Shown here: piece by piece, positions 47,091 to 56,726 of the stretch | Position numbering within the stretch: position 1 is the first letter of the stretch | Layout: each line of letters starts with the position of its first letter | Origin: Psychrobacter urativorans | GTDB lineage: Bacteria; Pseudomonadota; Gammaproteobacteria; Pseudomonadales; Moraxellaceae | Assembly (NCBI RefSeq): GCF_904846695.1 | Contig: NZ_CAJHBR010000010.1 | Span: 47,894-111,893, forward strand | Length of the DNA stretch: 64,000 nucleotides | Reading direction: 5' to 3' | Notes under the pieces: generated by a model | What the model saw: the letters and a program-made list of their open reading frames with translations, nothing else | What the model was told of the DNA's origin: nothing | Databases searched by the model: none | Translations under genes and position numbers: made by a program

Positions 47091-47126
47091 AAAAAAACCT
47101 CTTAGATAATCTAAGAGGTTTTTTTA
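47091..47126. terminator. Bidirectional terminator between topA and sodC
   Basis: AACCTCTTAGAT and ATCTAAGAGGTT form a 12-bp stem with A/T runs on both sides, serving the convergent topA and sodC genes. Confidence 0.9.
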
Positions 47127-47152
47127 TGATTAAGTATATTTAGTCTTGTCGA

Positions 47153-47710
47153 TTAGTTAGCCACAATAATACCACAGCCAATACGGTCACCTGAGGCGCC
47201 TGCAGGCTGGCTAGTATAGTCATCAGCACCGCTATGAATAATAAAGGCTAGACGATTAACACTATATTTACCTGCTTGGGCTGCAGAGATTTTCTTATTG
47301 ACATAGTTAATAGGTGCAACGCCTTTCTCATCAGCGGTCACATTCGGTAAATCGCCTGCATGACCTGCTACATCGTCCGGGTTTGAGTGCGAGAATTTGT
47401 CAGGATTAAAGTGACCGCCTGCATCTTTACCCATAGTGCTACAGCTACCGGTCTCATGAATATGCAGAGCAACTGTTGCGCCTGGCTGCAGACCGATCAA
47501 TTTACCATAGACTTGCACACCGCCCTCAACAGGACGTAAGAAGACTTGCCCAATCTCTTTGTTACTGCCATCAGTAGTCATAATGGCTGATTTAAGTACT
47601 GGTTGGCTAAGAGGATTACCGGTTTTTAATTGATCTTTTACCGTTTGGCAGCCCGTCATTGCTAATACTGAACCACATAGTAAAGCGCTTGTCATCATTA
47701 ACTTATTCAT
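47153..47710 (-). CDS. sodC: Cu/Zn superoxide dismutase, lipoprotein form
   Basis: 185 residues from ATG 47710, which has TTGGAG seven bases upstream; a TTG four codons earlier is rejected. The signal MNKLMMTSALLCGSVLAMTGC has a lipobox (Cys21), so the protein is probably anchored in the envelope. Copper and zinc ligands are visible in ALHIHETGSC, GGHFNPDKFSH, HAGDLPNV and FIIHSGADDY. The paired cysteines for the structural disulfide are in GSCSTMG and IGCGII. It removes superoxide in the periplasm. Confidence 0.95.
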   Translation of the reverse strand: MNKLMMTSALLCGSVLAMTGCQTVKDQLKTGNPLSQPVLKSAIMTTDGSNKEIGQVFLRPVEGGVQVYGKLIGLQPGATVALHIHETGSCSTMGKDAGGHFNPDKFSHSNPDDVAGHAGDLPNVTADEKGVAPINYVNKKISAAQAGKYSVNRLAFIIHSGADDYTSQPAGASGDRIGCGIIVAN

Positions 47711-47722
47711 CGTTAGCTCCAA

Positions 47723-48090
47723 TAATAGAATAGAAAATAGAAATTATTTTATAAGGTTTTTACTTATAACTGAGTGAACATTAAATTAGAAATATATTAT
47801 AAATCATTCAATATTTCGCACTCTCATCCTAAGGAGTATAACCAAGCTATAGGGTTAGATATTTATCAAAAGCGCAACAAAGCGTTAATATATGTAAAGT
47901 GCCATAATGGTTTAGATGCAATAGCTTACTAAATGCTTAACATAAGGTGACGAAATAAAATGGTTAGTGGGTATTCAATGCGGCAAAATAGCTAGTCAGA
48001 TTTAGATGTTGTTACTCTAAAAAATAATTATGACAGCGATAATTAGCATTAGTAATGGCTAATAGATATTAATAAATAGAAGGAAGTAAT
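47723..48090. other. Divergent non-coding region between sodC and the small secreted protein gene
   Basis: About 370 bp, AT-rich. Expected to hold both promoters; none could be assigned with confidence. Confidence 0.35.
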
Positions 48091-48513
48091 ATGCGTACTC
48101 TAATTAGTTTGGCCGGTTCAGCAGCATTAGCTTTAGGCATTATGAGCACGGGAATAACGGCTGCTTCAGCTGCAGTGCAAAGCGGTGATTTACACTATAC
48201 TGCAGATTGTGGGGTAAAAGAATTACGTATAGCCAAAGGCAGTTATGATGTTAGCCGAGCAGGGGTAGTGAAAGGGGATCAATACTGCGAGTACCAGTTC
48301 TATGCCAAAAAAGGCCAAAGCGTGAGTGCGACTATAGTGGGTAGCAGCGACTTATATCCTGTGCTGTACGGCACTGACTCTCCAGATTTGAGCCTAGACC
48401 CAGTAAAGCTTGATAAAACAGGCGAACATACTATTCGAGTGCTACAGCCACGTAACCAGGCACGTGAAAGTAATACGCCGAAGCCTTATTATATTACGGT
48501 AACTATTAAATAA
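48091..48513 (+). CDS. Small periplasmic protein of unknown function
   Basis: 140 residues. Residues 1-28 form a signal peptide (MRTLISLAGSAALALGIM…ASA-AV). The mature domain of about 110 residues has two cysteines (YTADCGVKEL, QYCEYQF) and alternating hydrophobic strands ending KPYYITVTIK, which suggests a small beta-sandwich. No family was recognised. A GAAGGAAGTAAT ribosome site supports the start. Downstream are a 20-bp tandem repeat and a terminator. Confidence 0.65.
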   Translation: MRTLISLAGSAALALGIMSTGITAASAAVQSGDLHYTADCGVKELRIAKGSYDVSRAGVVKGDQYCEYQFYAKKGQSVSATIVGSSDLYPVLYGTDSPDLSLDPVKLDKTGEHTIRVLQPRNQARESNTPKPYYITVTIK

Positions 48514-48546
48514 CGCATTGCACTTAGAATTGCTCTTAATCAAAGG

Positions 48547-48606
48547 GTTATGTTTATTTTAAAACCGCTATGTTTACTTTAAAATTGCTATGTTTGCTTT
48601 AAAACT
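48547..48606. repeat. Three-copy 20-bp tandem repeat
   Basis: Units of the type GCTATGTTTACTTTAAAATT begin at 48547, 48567 and 48587, with two to four differences between copies. A partial fourth (ACTTTAAAAT) follows. Confidence 0.88.
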
Positions 48607-48629
48607 GACTTTAAAATATCAGCACCCAT

Positions 48630-48665
48630 AAAAAAGCCGCCCACTATGATAGTGAGCGGCTTTTT
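48630..48665. terminator. Bidirectional terminator between the secreted-protein gene and lon
   Basis: AAAAAGCCGC and GCGGCTTTTT pair, with an inner stem CACTAT/ATAGTG. A and T runs on the two sides suit both converging genes. Confidence 0.92.
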
Positions 48666-48693
48666 AGCTTATGATTTTTTAAAGCTACTGCTA

Positions 48694-51228
48694 TTAGCTA
48701 TGTAGTGCTTTACTGGTAGCTTTATCTACCGTCACTTTAGCTGGCTTAAGCGGTTTGGGCATGCTAACTAATGCCGCTTTTAATACTTCATCAATCGTTG
48801 CTACAGGCTGAATGGTCAGGCCTGCTTTGACGTTATCAGGAATATCTTCCAAGTCGCGCTCGTTAGTTGCTGGAATCAACACGTGCTTGATACCACCACG
48901 ATGCGCAGCTAATAGCTTCTCTTTAAGACCACCGATACGTAAGATCTTACCACGCAAAGTAATCTCACCTGTCATAGCAATATCAGGACGGATAGGAATG
49001 CCTGTAATAGCCGATACTAGAGCTGTAGTAAGAGCCCCACCAGCAGATGGACCATCTTTTGGCGTCGCACCCTCTGGCATATGAACGTGGATATCAGTGG
49101 TTTTAAAGGTCTCATAATCGATACCTAAGCTATCACCGCGAGCACGAACCACACTCATAGCAGCACGGATGGATTCTTTCATCACATCCCCTAAAGAGCC
49201 GGTAAATATAAGCTCGCCTTTACCTTTCATCGCAGCGGCTTCAATGGTCAGCAACTCACCACCGACACTCGTCCAAGCCAGTCCAGTAACACGGCCAACT
49301 TCAGGCTCTTCTTCAGCAAGACCAAAGTCATACTGATGCACACCAAGGTAATCATCAATGTTGTTATCATCAACGACGATCAGCTTACGCTCATCTTTTT
49401 TCGGTGCACGGGCGCCATGACTCTCAACCGAGCTACGCACTACTTTACGACAGATTTTATTAACTTCACGCTCAAGGTTACGTACGCCGGCTTCACGTGT
49501 ATAGCGCTGAACGATGCTATGCAATGCTGCTTCTACAATCTCAATCTCGCCTTCTTTGAGACCGTTTTGCTTAATAGCTTTAGGCACTAGATACTTTTGA
49601 GCGATATTGACTTTTTCTTCTTCGGTATAACCTGGCAGACGGATGACTTCCATACGGTCAAGAAGTGCTGCTGGAATATCCATACTGTTGGCCGTACAAA
49701 TAAACATCACTTGTGATAAGTCTAAGTCCATATCTAAATAATGGTCATTAAACTTGTCGTTCTGTGAAGGATCTAATACTTCTAGCAATGCTGATGCTGG
49801 ATCACCACGGAAGTCTTGTGCCATCTTATCGACTTCATCTAATAAGAATAGCGGGTTTTTGACTTCTACCTTAGCTAGCGATTGCACGATTTTACCCGGC
49901 ATAGCACCGATATAAGTACGACGATGACCACGGATTTCAGCTTCATCACGCACGCCGCCCAAAGCCATACGCACAAACTTGCGACCAGTAGCACGAGCGA
50001 TTGACTCGCCTAATGAAGTTTTACCAACCCCTGGAGGGCCGACAAGACAAAGAATCGGACCACGGAGCTTTTTCACTCGTGACTGTACGGCTAAATACTC
50101 TAAGATACGATCTTTGACATCTTTTAGACCATAATGATCTTCATCTAGCACCGTTTTAGCTTTTTCTAAATTGATAGAGACTTTACTAGTGGCATTCCAC
50201 GGCGTGTCTAAAATCCATTCGATATAGTTACGTACTACTGAGGATTCACTCGATGCTGGCGGCATCATCTTCAGCTTTTTCAGCTCTTGATCGGCTTTTT
50301 TGCGTACATCTTCTGGTAAGTCCGCATCTTCTAAACGTTTTTCTAGATCACTAACGTCATCTTCGCTATCAAACGCTCCGTCATTCATATCTGAAAGCTC
50401 ATTTTTAATAGCTTTCATTTTCTCATTTAAAAAGTACTCGCGCTGATTGTCTTCCATTTGCTGACGTACAGCATCTTGGATATCTTGTTCGATATTTTGT
50501 TCAGCGCTTTGTTTGACTAAGTACTCAGTTAAAGTATTGATATGAGTCTTGATATCGTTGTTCTCTAAGAAAGACTGTTTGACGTCTAAGTCCATCGATA
50601 CGCGGGTAGAGATGAAATACACTAGCTCAAGCAAGTCATCGATACGCTTAGCCACGCGAGTCAGCTCGCGAGCATTACGCAAACGCGCATCCGCATAACT
50701 CTCAAACAGGCTAGTCAAAGCTTTGATGGTGTTTTTCTGTTGGCTGTCATCCATTTCTATATCGACATCAGCCTGCTCAAAAGTAGCCATCAAAATATCA
50801 TCGTGCTCTTCTATACTATCGACGCGCGCACGATACTGACCTTCGATCAATACCTTAATGCAGTCTTCATCGCTGTCATGTGGCATAGTGCTGACGATGC
50901 GGCAAACCGTACCATATTGATAGAGATTATCTTGATCAATATCTTCAGTAAGCGAATCTTTTTGGGCGACTACTAATACTTTATTACCATATTCTGCTTG
51001 TGCTAACTCAACTGCTTTGACCGATGGTGCGCGACCAACGAACAGCGCAATCTGCATATGTGGATAAACCACTACATCACGCAGGGCCAGCAAAGGCAAA
51101 TAATTTTCTACTGGCGCCGTTGTAGGATCATCTAGCTGGTCTTCTTGCACAGCCTCTTGCTTATCATCTTCTACAGTAGTCGACACATCGATATCAATGT
51201 TGTCTTTATCAATAGTATAGTCAGTCAT
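48694..51228 (-). CDS. lon: ATP-dependent protease Lon
   Basis: 844 residues. An acidic N-terminal tail of about 40 residues precedes the LonN domain (LPLLALRDVVVYPHMQIALFVGR). The AAA+ module has Walker A GPPGVGKTS and Walker B FLLDEVDKM. The protease domain has the catalytic Ser in DGPSAGGALTTAL and Lys in GGLKEKLLAAHRGG. It degrades misfolded and regulatory proteins in the cytoplasm. AAGGAAAT precedes the ATG. A sigma-32-like promoter lies 58 bp upstream. The acidic tail is longer than in E. coli Lon. Confidence 0.97.
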   Translation of the reverse strand: MTDYTIDKDNIDIDVSTTVEDDKQEAVQEDQLDDPTTAPVENYLPLLALRDVVVYPHMQIALFVGRAPSVKAVELAQAEYGNKVLVVAQKDSLTEDIDQDNLYQYGTVCRIVSTMPHDSDEDCIKVLIEGQYRARVDSIEEHDDILMATFEQADVDIEMDDSQQKNTIKALTSLFESYADARLRNARELTRVAKRIDDLLELVYFISTRVSMDLDVKQSFLENNDIKTHINTLTEYLVKQSAEQNIEQDIQDAVRQQMEDNQREYFLNEKMKAIKNELSDMNDGAFDSEDDVSDLEKRLEDADLPEDVRKKADQELKKLKMMPPASSESSVVRNYIEWILDTPWNATSKVSINLEKAKTVLDEDHYGLKDVKDRILEYLAVQSRVKKLRGPILCLVGPPGVGKTSLGESIARATGRKFVRMALGGVRDEAEIRGHRRTYIGAMPGKIVQSLAKVEVKNPLFLLDEVDKMAQDFRGDPASALLEVLDPSQNDKFNDHYLDMDLDLSQVMFICTANSMDIPAALLDRMEVIRLPGYTEEEKVNIAQKYLVPKAIKQNGLKEGEIEIVEAALHSIVQRYTREAGVRNLEREVNKICRKVVRSSVESHGARAPKKDERKLIVVDDNNIDDYLGVHQYDFGLAEEEPEVGRVTGLAWTSVGGELLTIEAAAMKGKGELIFTGSLGDVMKESIRAAMSVVRARGDSLGIDYETFKTTDIHVHMPEGATPKDGPSAGGALTTALVSAITGIPIRPDIAMTGEITLRGKILRIGGLKEKLLAAHRGGIKHVLIPATNERDLEDIPDNVKAGLTIQPVATIDEVLKAALVSMPKPLKPAKVTVDKATSKALHS

Positions 51229-51647
51229 TTGTTTTATTTCCTTGTTAACCAGACTTGTTCAGTCAAGTTGGGTTCATGTTTAGATAAATGGTGTCCCCAT
51301 AAAAAATTGCAAGGCTTGTTAAACTACTAACCTCAAAATAGTGCAGGTCATTACTGTGTGCTGCCTAGCTGGTTCTATAAATGGGCTTTGAGAGAAAAAT
51401 AAGGTAAAATAACGCCCGTCATAAATCAGTGACTAAACAAAAAAGTAGATAATCCAATAAGCTATAGTCTATTGAAAACAAAAAAGTGTCATTCATAACT
51501 ATGACCATGAATTGTTCTAGCGACTGTGGTTGTATTACAGCCACGGCGCTGGCCTCAAAGAGCTTGAAAAATCATCTTCACAGGACAATTTCACTATTTT
51601 TTTTCGATTGAATCGATTATAGCCGTCAAAAAGCAAGGGGCAAGAAC
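51229..51647. other. Divergent region between lon and the antiporter gene
   Basis: It holds the heat-shock-like lon promoter and a hairpin near 51524-51543 (GTGGTTGTA/TACAGCCAC, imperfect). No gene. Confidence 0.4.
51286..51313 (-). promoter_or_regulatory. Sigma-32-like (heat-shock) promoter of lon
   Basis: On the minus strand, CTTGCAA (51307-51313) is followed after 13 bases by CACCATTT (51286-51293). These match the sigma-32 elements CTTGAAA and CCCCATNT at six of seven and six of seven fixed positions, with spacing in the accepted range. It is 58 bp before the lon start. Confidence 0.7.
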
Positions 51648-53021
51648 ATGACCATCAATGCGGTACTACTAGCAGTCGTTATTATGCTAGGGCTATCATT
51701 AGCGCGAGTACACGTGGTATTGAGTTTGATCATCGGCGCGATGGCTGGCGGCTTGATAGCAGGTCTTGGGGTGACTGATACCCTAAATGCCTTTCAAGAA
51801 GGTATCCGTAATGGAGCCCAAATTGCGTTATCTTATGCGCTACTGGGGGCCTTTGCGGTAGCGATTGCTCATTCAGGGCTGCCACAGTCGCTGGCAGGCT
51901 CAGTTATCAAGCGTATTGATGCTGGCGGTACTAGTGGCATGATTAAGTATATGCTATTCGCCGGTCTAGTGATGATGAGCTGCTTTAGCCAAAACTTAAT
52001 CCCTATTCATATTGCCTTTATCCCCTTATTAGTACCACCGCTATTACTAGCTTTTAACCGCATGCATATTGATAGACGACTGATTGCTTGTCTAATCACC
52101 TTTGGCTTAGTCACTACTTATATGTTTATCCCTTATGGGTTTGGCGATATCTATCTTAACCAGATTATGCTCAAAAACGTTGGTGAAGCTGGGATTGACG
52201 TTAGTAATATTTCAGTGACCAAAGCGATGGCTATTCCAGCGCTAGGTATGTTTACTGGTCTGCTGGTTGCCGTATTTATAAGCTACCGTAAACCCCGCGA
52301 GTATCAGCAGCTAGCAGTTGATAAACAAGCTCATGATGCGATAAACAACGCAGTAGTAGAGGGCGATGCCCTAAGTACAACAGCCGCTGCGGCACAAGCA
52401 CAAAGCAAGTTAAAAACGTTAGTAGCGCTAGCAGCGATTGTCACAGCCTTTGTGGTGCAGCTGTATACCGATTCGTTGCTACTCGGTTCGATGTTTGGCT
52501 TCGGGGTATTCATGGCCACTGGGGTGGTTAAATGGCGAGATGCGGATACGGTGTTTAATGATGGTATCAAGCTGATGGCGATGATTGGCTTTATTATGAT
52601 CACCGCGCAAGGCTTCGCTGAAGTCATGAAAGCTACTGAGCAGATTCAGCCGTTAGTCGATGGTGCTACTTCATTATTTGCTGGTAACAAAGCGGTAGCC
52701 GCTTTTGTTATGTTAGCGCTTGGTCTTATTGTGACTATGGGTATTGGCTCCTCGTTCTCGACTATTCCTATATTAGCCGCTATTTATGTGCCGCTATGTA
52801 TCTCGCTGGGCTTTTCACCGCTAGCTACGGTGGCCATCGTTGGTACCGCAGGAGCATTGGGTGATGCCGGTTCGCCAGCGTCAGACTCAACTCTTGGACC
52901 GACCTCTGGTCTTAACGTCGATGGTCAGCATGACCATATTAGAGACAGCGTAGTGCCAACCTTCCTACATTATAATATTCCATTATTAGCGTTTGGTTGG
53001 ATCGCAGCGATGGTGTTGTAG
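51648..53021 (+). CDS. NhaC-type Na+/H+ antiporter family protein
   Basis: 457 residues with about 11-12 membrane segments, as in the YuiF/NhaC branch of the ion transporter superfamily. NAFQEGIRNGAQIALSYALLGAFAVAIAHSGLPQSLA near the start and GIGSSFSTIPILAAIYVPLC…GALGDAGSPASDSTLGPTSGLNVDGQHDH late are characteristic. The last motif contains the Asp residues expected at the ion site. A cytoplasmic loop at about 225-255 is Ala/Gln-rich. Some members transport histidine or other substrates, so the ion is an inference. AAAGCAAGGGGCAAG precedes the ATG. Confidence 0.82.
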   Translation: MTINAVLLAVVIMLGLSLARVHVVLSLIIGAMAGGLIAGLGVTDTLNAFQEGIRNGAQIALSYALLGAFAVAIAHSGLPQSLAGSVIKRIDAGGTSGMIKYMLFAGLVMMSCFSQNLIPIHIAFIPLLVPPLLLAFNRMHIDRRLIACLITFGLVTTYMFIPYGFGDIYLNQIMLKNVGEAGIDVSNISVTKAMAIPALGMFTGLLVAVFISYRKPREYQQLAVDKQAHDAINNAVVEGDALSTTAAAAQAQSKLKTLVALAAIVTAFVVQLYTDSLLLGSMFGFGVFMATGVVKWRDADTVFNDGIKLMAMIGFIMITAQGFAEVMKATEQIQPLVDGATSLFAGNKAVAAFVMLALGLIVTMGIGSSFSTIPILAAIYVPLCISLGFSPLATVAIVGTAGALGDAGSPASDSTLGPTSGLNVDGQHDHIRDSVVPTFLHYNIPLLAFGWIAAMVL

Positions 53022-53060
53022 GTGTTATAAGTTTTGCGGTGCAAGGTTCAGTACCGTTTT

Positions 53061-53084
53061 GCGTAGGCTGGGTTTTAACCCAGC
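53061..53084. repeat. Palindromic interspersed repeat, copy 1
   Basis: GCGTAGGCTGGGTTTTAACC followed by CAGC. The GCTGGGTT/AACCCAGC part is a hairpin. It is nearly identical to the reverse complement of 58935-58959. Confidence 0.75.
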
Positions 53085-53234
53085 ACATCATTATGCAAAA
53101 TCGTTATTTGAAATGTTGATAAGTAGACTACAAAATAGGTTGAAGCCGTTGCATAGGGTGGGCGGTGTGAAGCAAAAATAGAGTTACGATTAACTATCGG
53201 TGCATGGAACGCACCCTACAAAGTGTTCAATTTG

Positions 53235-53510
53235 TTAATGGTTATCCTTGTCAGAGTCCTGATCAAAATCCTCAATCTCAACAGTTAAGCTATGCAAAAA
53301 ATCATCACTCTGCGCCAGTAACTTAGCCAAGCGCTGCTCATTAATAACGCCCGCTAACTCAGCAGAACTAAATGACTGTTCTTGACTGTAGTACAACTGC
53401 TCACGAGCACTATCATGGCCTTGTAGTGCTTGCAAATACTGGGTCACGTTATCAGCGCTAGAGCTTAAATTAACATCCTTCTTATCATCACTTTTTGAGT
53501 CATTTGTCAT
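53235..53510 (-). CDS. Small acidic protein of unknown function downstream of ygfA
   Basis: 91 residues from ATG 53510, whose ATGA overlaps the stop of the upstream 5-formyltetrahydrofolate cyclo-ligase gene by four bases, indicating translational coupling; a longer frame begins at TTG inside that gene and is rejected. The protein is hydrophilic, rich in Asp, Ser and Gln, with a predicted helix around ELAGVINEQRLAKLLAQSDDFL. The acidic C-terminus is EDFDQDSDKD. No family recognised. The strict coupling argues that it is a real gene. Confidence 0.6.
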   Translation of the reverse strand: MTNDSKSDDKKDVNLSSSADNVTQYLQALQGHDSAREQLYYSQEQSFSSAELAGVINEQRLAKLLAQSDDFLHSLTVEIEDFDQDSDKDNH

Positions 53511-54292
53511 CGAAACCACCTTATACCACTTGGCGTTATTAGGCCATCTAACGGCACGTCCCAAGATTGCCTGACTAGCTGCTCGACTACTTGAAAGTCA
53601 TAGCACCAGCCTATTTTTAATGGTTTCTTATAACCGGACTGATAGCTTTTGCTCAGCGTCGTATCATAAAAGCCACCGCCCATCCCCATTCGATTACCTT
53701 GAGTATCGACCGCAGTCAATGGACAGACTATCAAGTCCAGTTCACTGGCCCATAGCAGACGACGATGATGGTTTTGTTTCATACCTAAACTATGGATACG
53801 AGTTGGGACGTTTATTAACTTGTTATGATAAATCGGTACAAAACGCAGTCGCTTATCATTGTGACCAAGCGAGCCGACCACAGGCAAATAAGGCTGATAG
53901 TTTAAACGTAAACACCAGTCCAATAGCGGCTGAGTTGGCAGCTCACCAAAGCCATCATAGTATAAGCCGATTTGCGCATTGGCAGGCAAGCGCTGCTGTA
54001 GTTTGATTAAATGCAGGCTGGCATCACGCGCGAAATGCTGTCGTTGATTGGTGGTTAATAGCCGACGCTGGCGAGTGAAATGTCTTCGAGGTGGGTGGGT
54101 TAAGGTATTTGCGCAATCATTCTGCTGGACGCTATTGATAGAGCCACTATCATTATCAGTGATAGCGATTATCATATTTTCAGCCACATTTGAATTAAGG
54201 TCAAGTCTAGGGCTTGCTGGGTTATCAGCTACCCCTTTAATTTCAGCGCTTTGGCTGGACTTTCTGGTTATCGATATTTGCTTATTAGACAT
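53507..54292 (-). CDS. ygfA: 5-formyltetrahydrofolate cyclo-ligase
   Basis: 261 residues; the family domain is about residues 65-255, preceded by an extra 65 polar residues. RRHFTRQRRLLTTNQRQHFARDASLHLIKL is the basic substrate-binding start, IGLYYDGFGELPTQPLL and LRFVPIY the middle, and the ATP-binding DTQGNRMGMGGGFYDTTL the late signature. It converts 5-formyl-THF to 5,10-methenyl-THF. A shorter start within the polar region is possible, because no clear ribosome site supports the first ATG. The downstream 91-residue gene overlaps its stop. Confidence 0.85.
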   Translation of the reverse strand: MSNKQISITRKSSQSAEIKGVADNPASPRLDLNSNVAENMIIAITDNDSGSINSVQQNDCANTLTHPPRRHFTRQRRLLTTNQRQHFARDASLHLIKLQQRLPANAQIGLYYDGFGELPTQPLLDWCLRLNYQPYLPVVGSLGHNDKRLRFVPIYHNKLINVPTRIHSLGMKQNHHRRLLWASELDLIVCPLTAVDTQGNRMGMGGGFYDTTLSKSYQSGYKKPLKIGWCYDFQVVEQLVRQSWDVPLDGLITPSGIRWFR

Positions 54293-54450
54293 CCAAGCCC
54301 CTTATACTCATTAACTAGTGGTCTTGAGGAAATTTATGATAAGTCATGCTATCATAATGACGCTTTACATCCTATTTTCCTTTTTGTGCAGCGGGTGTTG
54401 CACTTTATACCGTCAAACCATCCACTAACGAATTATCGAAGAGGGCAGTT

Positions 54451-55854
54451 ATGTCGACACAGAATCAGGCAACGCGTACTGAAAAAGATACTATGGGCAA
54501 CGTAGAAGTGCCCGTTGATGCCTATTGGGGCGCGCAAACCCAACGTAGCCGTGAGAACTTTAAAATCGGTGGCGAGACTTTGCCACGTGCGATGATAGAA
54601 GCGATGGCGCTAGTTAAGAAAGCTGCGGCGATTACTAATGCTAGCCTTGAGCGTATTGATACTGATAAGCGTGATTTGATTATCCAAGCTGCTGACGAAG
54701 TCATTAACGGTGGCCTGCAAGATCAGTTCCCGTTAGTTGTTTGGCAGACCGGCTCTGGTACGCAGTCAAACATGAACATGAACGAAGTATTGGCTAACCG
54801 TGCTAACGAAATCGCTGGTTCTGAGCGTGGTAGCTATCAGCCTATCCACCCTAACGATCACGTCAACCATGCACAATCAACCAATGACAGTTTCCCAACG
54901 GCTATTCGTGTCGCTGCAGCTCGTCAAATCAATAGCTTATTGATTCCAGCTATTAAGTCATTACGCGATACTTTAGATCATAAAGCCAAAGAATTCGATA
55001 GCATTGTGAAGATTGGTCGTACCCATTTACAAGATGCTACGCCTTTAACTTTAGGCCAAGAGTTTAGCGGCTATGTCAGCCAGTTGGATCACTCGCTAAT
55101 TCGTGTTGATAATGCTTTACAAGGCTTATATGAATTGCCATTAGGCGGTACAGCGGTCGGTACTGGTCTTAACGCGCATCCTGACTATGCGGTAAAAGCC
55201 GCTGAGCAATTAGCCACATTGACTAACTTGCCTTTTGTTACCTCACCGAATAAGTTTGAAGCTTTAGCTGCTCGTGATGCAGAAGTATTCGCTTCTGGTG
55301 CGCTGAAGACTTTAGCCGCTAGTCTCAATAAAATTGCTAATGATGTACGTTGGTTAGCCTCTGGTCCTCGTTGTGGTCTTGGCGAGTTAACTATCCCTGA
55401 AAACGAGCCAGGCTCTTCTATCATGCCAGGCAAAGTCAACCCAACTCAGTCAGAAGCTATGACTATGGTGGTGGCGCAAGTGATGGGTAATGATACCGTT
55501 ATCAATATGGCCGGCGCATCGGGCAACTTTGAGTTGAACGTTTTTAAACCAGTAATCGCTTATAACTTATTGCAGTCTATCCAGCTATTAGGCGATGCTT
55601 GCAACAGCTTTAACGATAATTGTGCAGTTGGTATTGAGCCAGTAAAAGACAAAATCGATGATTTCTTGCATAACTCATTGATGCTAGTTACGGCGCTTAA
55701 CCGTCATGTCGGCTATGAAAACGCTGCTAAAATCGCTAAGACAGCTTATAAAGAAAACAAAACTCTTAAGCAAGTAGCCGTTGAGCTAGAGCTGCTAACT
55801 GAAGCTCAGTTCGATGAGTGGGTGACGCCTGCGGATATGGTGCATCCTTCTTAA
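54451..55854 (+). CDS. fumC: Fumarate hydratase class II
   Basis: 467 residues, standard length. Visible are [17 protein letters not shown], the substrate block [57 protein letters not shown], and the superfamily signature [16 protein letters not shown]. It interconverts fumarate and malate in the TCA cycle without an iron-sulfur cluster. The start has GAGGGCAG before it. A terminator follows at about 55879. Confidence 0.97.
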   Translation: MSTQNQATRTEKDTMGNVEVPVDAYWGAQTQRSRENFKIGGETLPRAMIEAMALVKKAAAITNASLERIDTDKRDLIIQAADEVINGGLQDQFPLVVWQTGSGTQSNMNMNEVLANRANEIAGSERGSYQPIHPNDHVNHAQSTNDSFPTAIRVAAARQINSLLIPAIKSLRDTLDHKAKEFDSIVKIGRTHLQDATPLTLGQEFSGYVSQLDHSLIRVDNALQGLYELPLGGTAVGTGLNAHPDYAVKAAEQLATLTNLPFVTSPNKFEALAARDAEVFASGALKTLAASLNKIANDVRWLASGPRCGLGELTIPENEPGSSIMPGKVNPTQSEAMTMVVAQVMGNDTVINMAGASGNFELNVFKPVIAYNLLQSIQLLGDACNSFNDNCAVGIEPVKDKIDDFLHNSLMLVTALNRHVGYENAAKIAKTAYKENKTLKQVAVELELLTEAQFDEWVTPADMVHPS

Positions 55855-55870
55855 TCTAAAGTTTTTTTGG

Positions 55871-55927
55871 CTTAATAAAGAGACCTTGTCGCCCTTTATA
55901 TCAGGATGTGGCAAGGTCTTTTTTTGG
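55871..55927 (+). terminator. Terminator of fumC
   Basis: AGACCTTG pairs with CAAGGTCT around a loop of about 25 bases and ends in seven T. Its sequence is closely similar to the terminator at 56641-56688. Confidence 0.85.
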
Positions 55928-56062
55928 TTGATATTTTTAAAGCGAGTTTTATATATTATATAGTGGATATAAGCTCAAAGATTGCTTATGGATTACTATA
56001 GCTATTATCATACACATGCAAAATTTTGAAAAAAAAGACAATAACCTAAATCGGAGTAAATA

Positions 56063-56590
56063 ATGATTACCCATGTACCTAATATGACCTTCAAAACTCG
56101 TGTTCGTGATGACTCTATTGGAGGAGACAACCCATTCACTTGGTATGATCTAACCACAGATGAGTTATTTGCCAATAAAAAAGTGGTTGTATTTTCGCTA
56201 CCAGGGGCCTTTACGCCAACGTGTTCAACCAGCCATCTCCCTCGTTATGAAGAACTTTATAATGAGTTTAAGGCGTTAGGCATAGATGAAATAGTTTGTA
56301 TTTCTGTCAATGATGCCTTTGTCATGTACCAATGGGGCCTCAAGCAAAACCGCGAAAATGTTTTCTTACTGCCTGATGGCAATGGTGAGTTCACTCGTAA
56401 AATGGGTATGCTGGTTGATAAGAGTAATCTTGGCTTTGGTATGCGCTCATGGCGCTATTCGATGCTTGTCGACAATAAAGCAATTAAAAAAGTGTTTAAG
56501 GAAGATGATTTTGGCGACAACTGCCCAATAGACCCGTTTGAAGTATCAGATGCAGACACTATGTTAGCGTATTTGAAAAGTAATGCTTAG
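56063..56590 (+). CDS. Peroxiredoxin, Prx5-type
   Basis: 175 residues. The peroxidatic cysteine is in [20 protein letters not shown] (Cys54). [14 protein letters not shown] and [28 protein letters not shown] are hallmarks of the Prx5 group, here without a fused glutaredoxin domain. A second Cys in [18 protein letters not shown] may act in resolution, or reduction may need external glutathione/glutaredoxin. It reduces hydrogen peroxide and alkyl peroxides. It is a single-gene unit between two similar terminators. Confidence 0.93.
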   Translation: MITHVPNMTFKTRVRDDSIGGDNPFTWYDLTTDELFANKKVVVFSLPGAFTPTCSTSHLPRYEELYNEFKALGIDEIVCISVNDAFVMYQWGLKQNRENVFLLPDGNGEFTRKMGMLVDKSNLGFGMRSWRYSMLVDNKAIKKVFKEDDFGDNCPIDPFEVSDADTMLAYLKSNA

Positions 56591-56640
56591 ATTTTATTGA
56601 GTCTGTAGCTTGGGTGGTAACCCACGAATTTATAAACCTA

Positions 56641-56688
56641 CTTAATAAAAAGACCCTGTCATGTTATATGGCAAGGTCTTTTTTTTGG
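56641..56688 (+). terminator. Terminator of the peroxiredoxin gene
   Basis: AAGACC...GGTCTT stem with internal mismatches, followed by eight T. It shares CTTAATAAAN-AGACC and GGCAAGGTCTTTTTTT with the fumC terminator. Confidence 0.85.
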
Positions 56689-56726
56689 TCTTAAATTTTG
56701 GAGCTAATCCTGCTTTTCGCTTATAT

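Noticed and set aside
54293..54450. 6S RNA (ssrS) next to ygfA
   Set aside because: 6S RNA is often adjacent to ygfA, but this spacer shows no long rod-like pairing with a central bubble.
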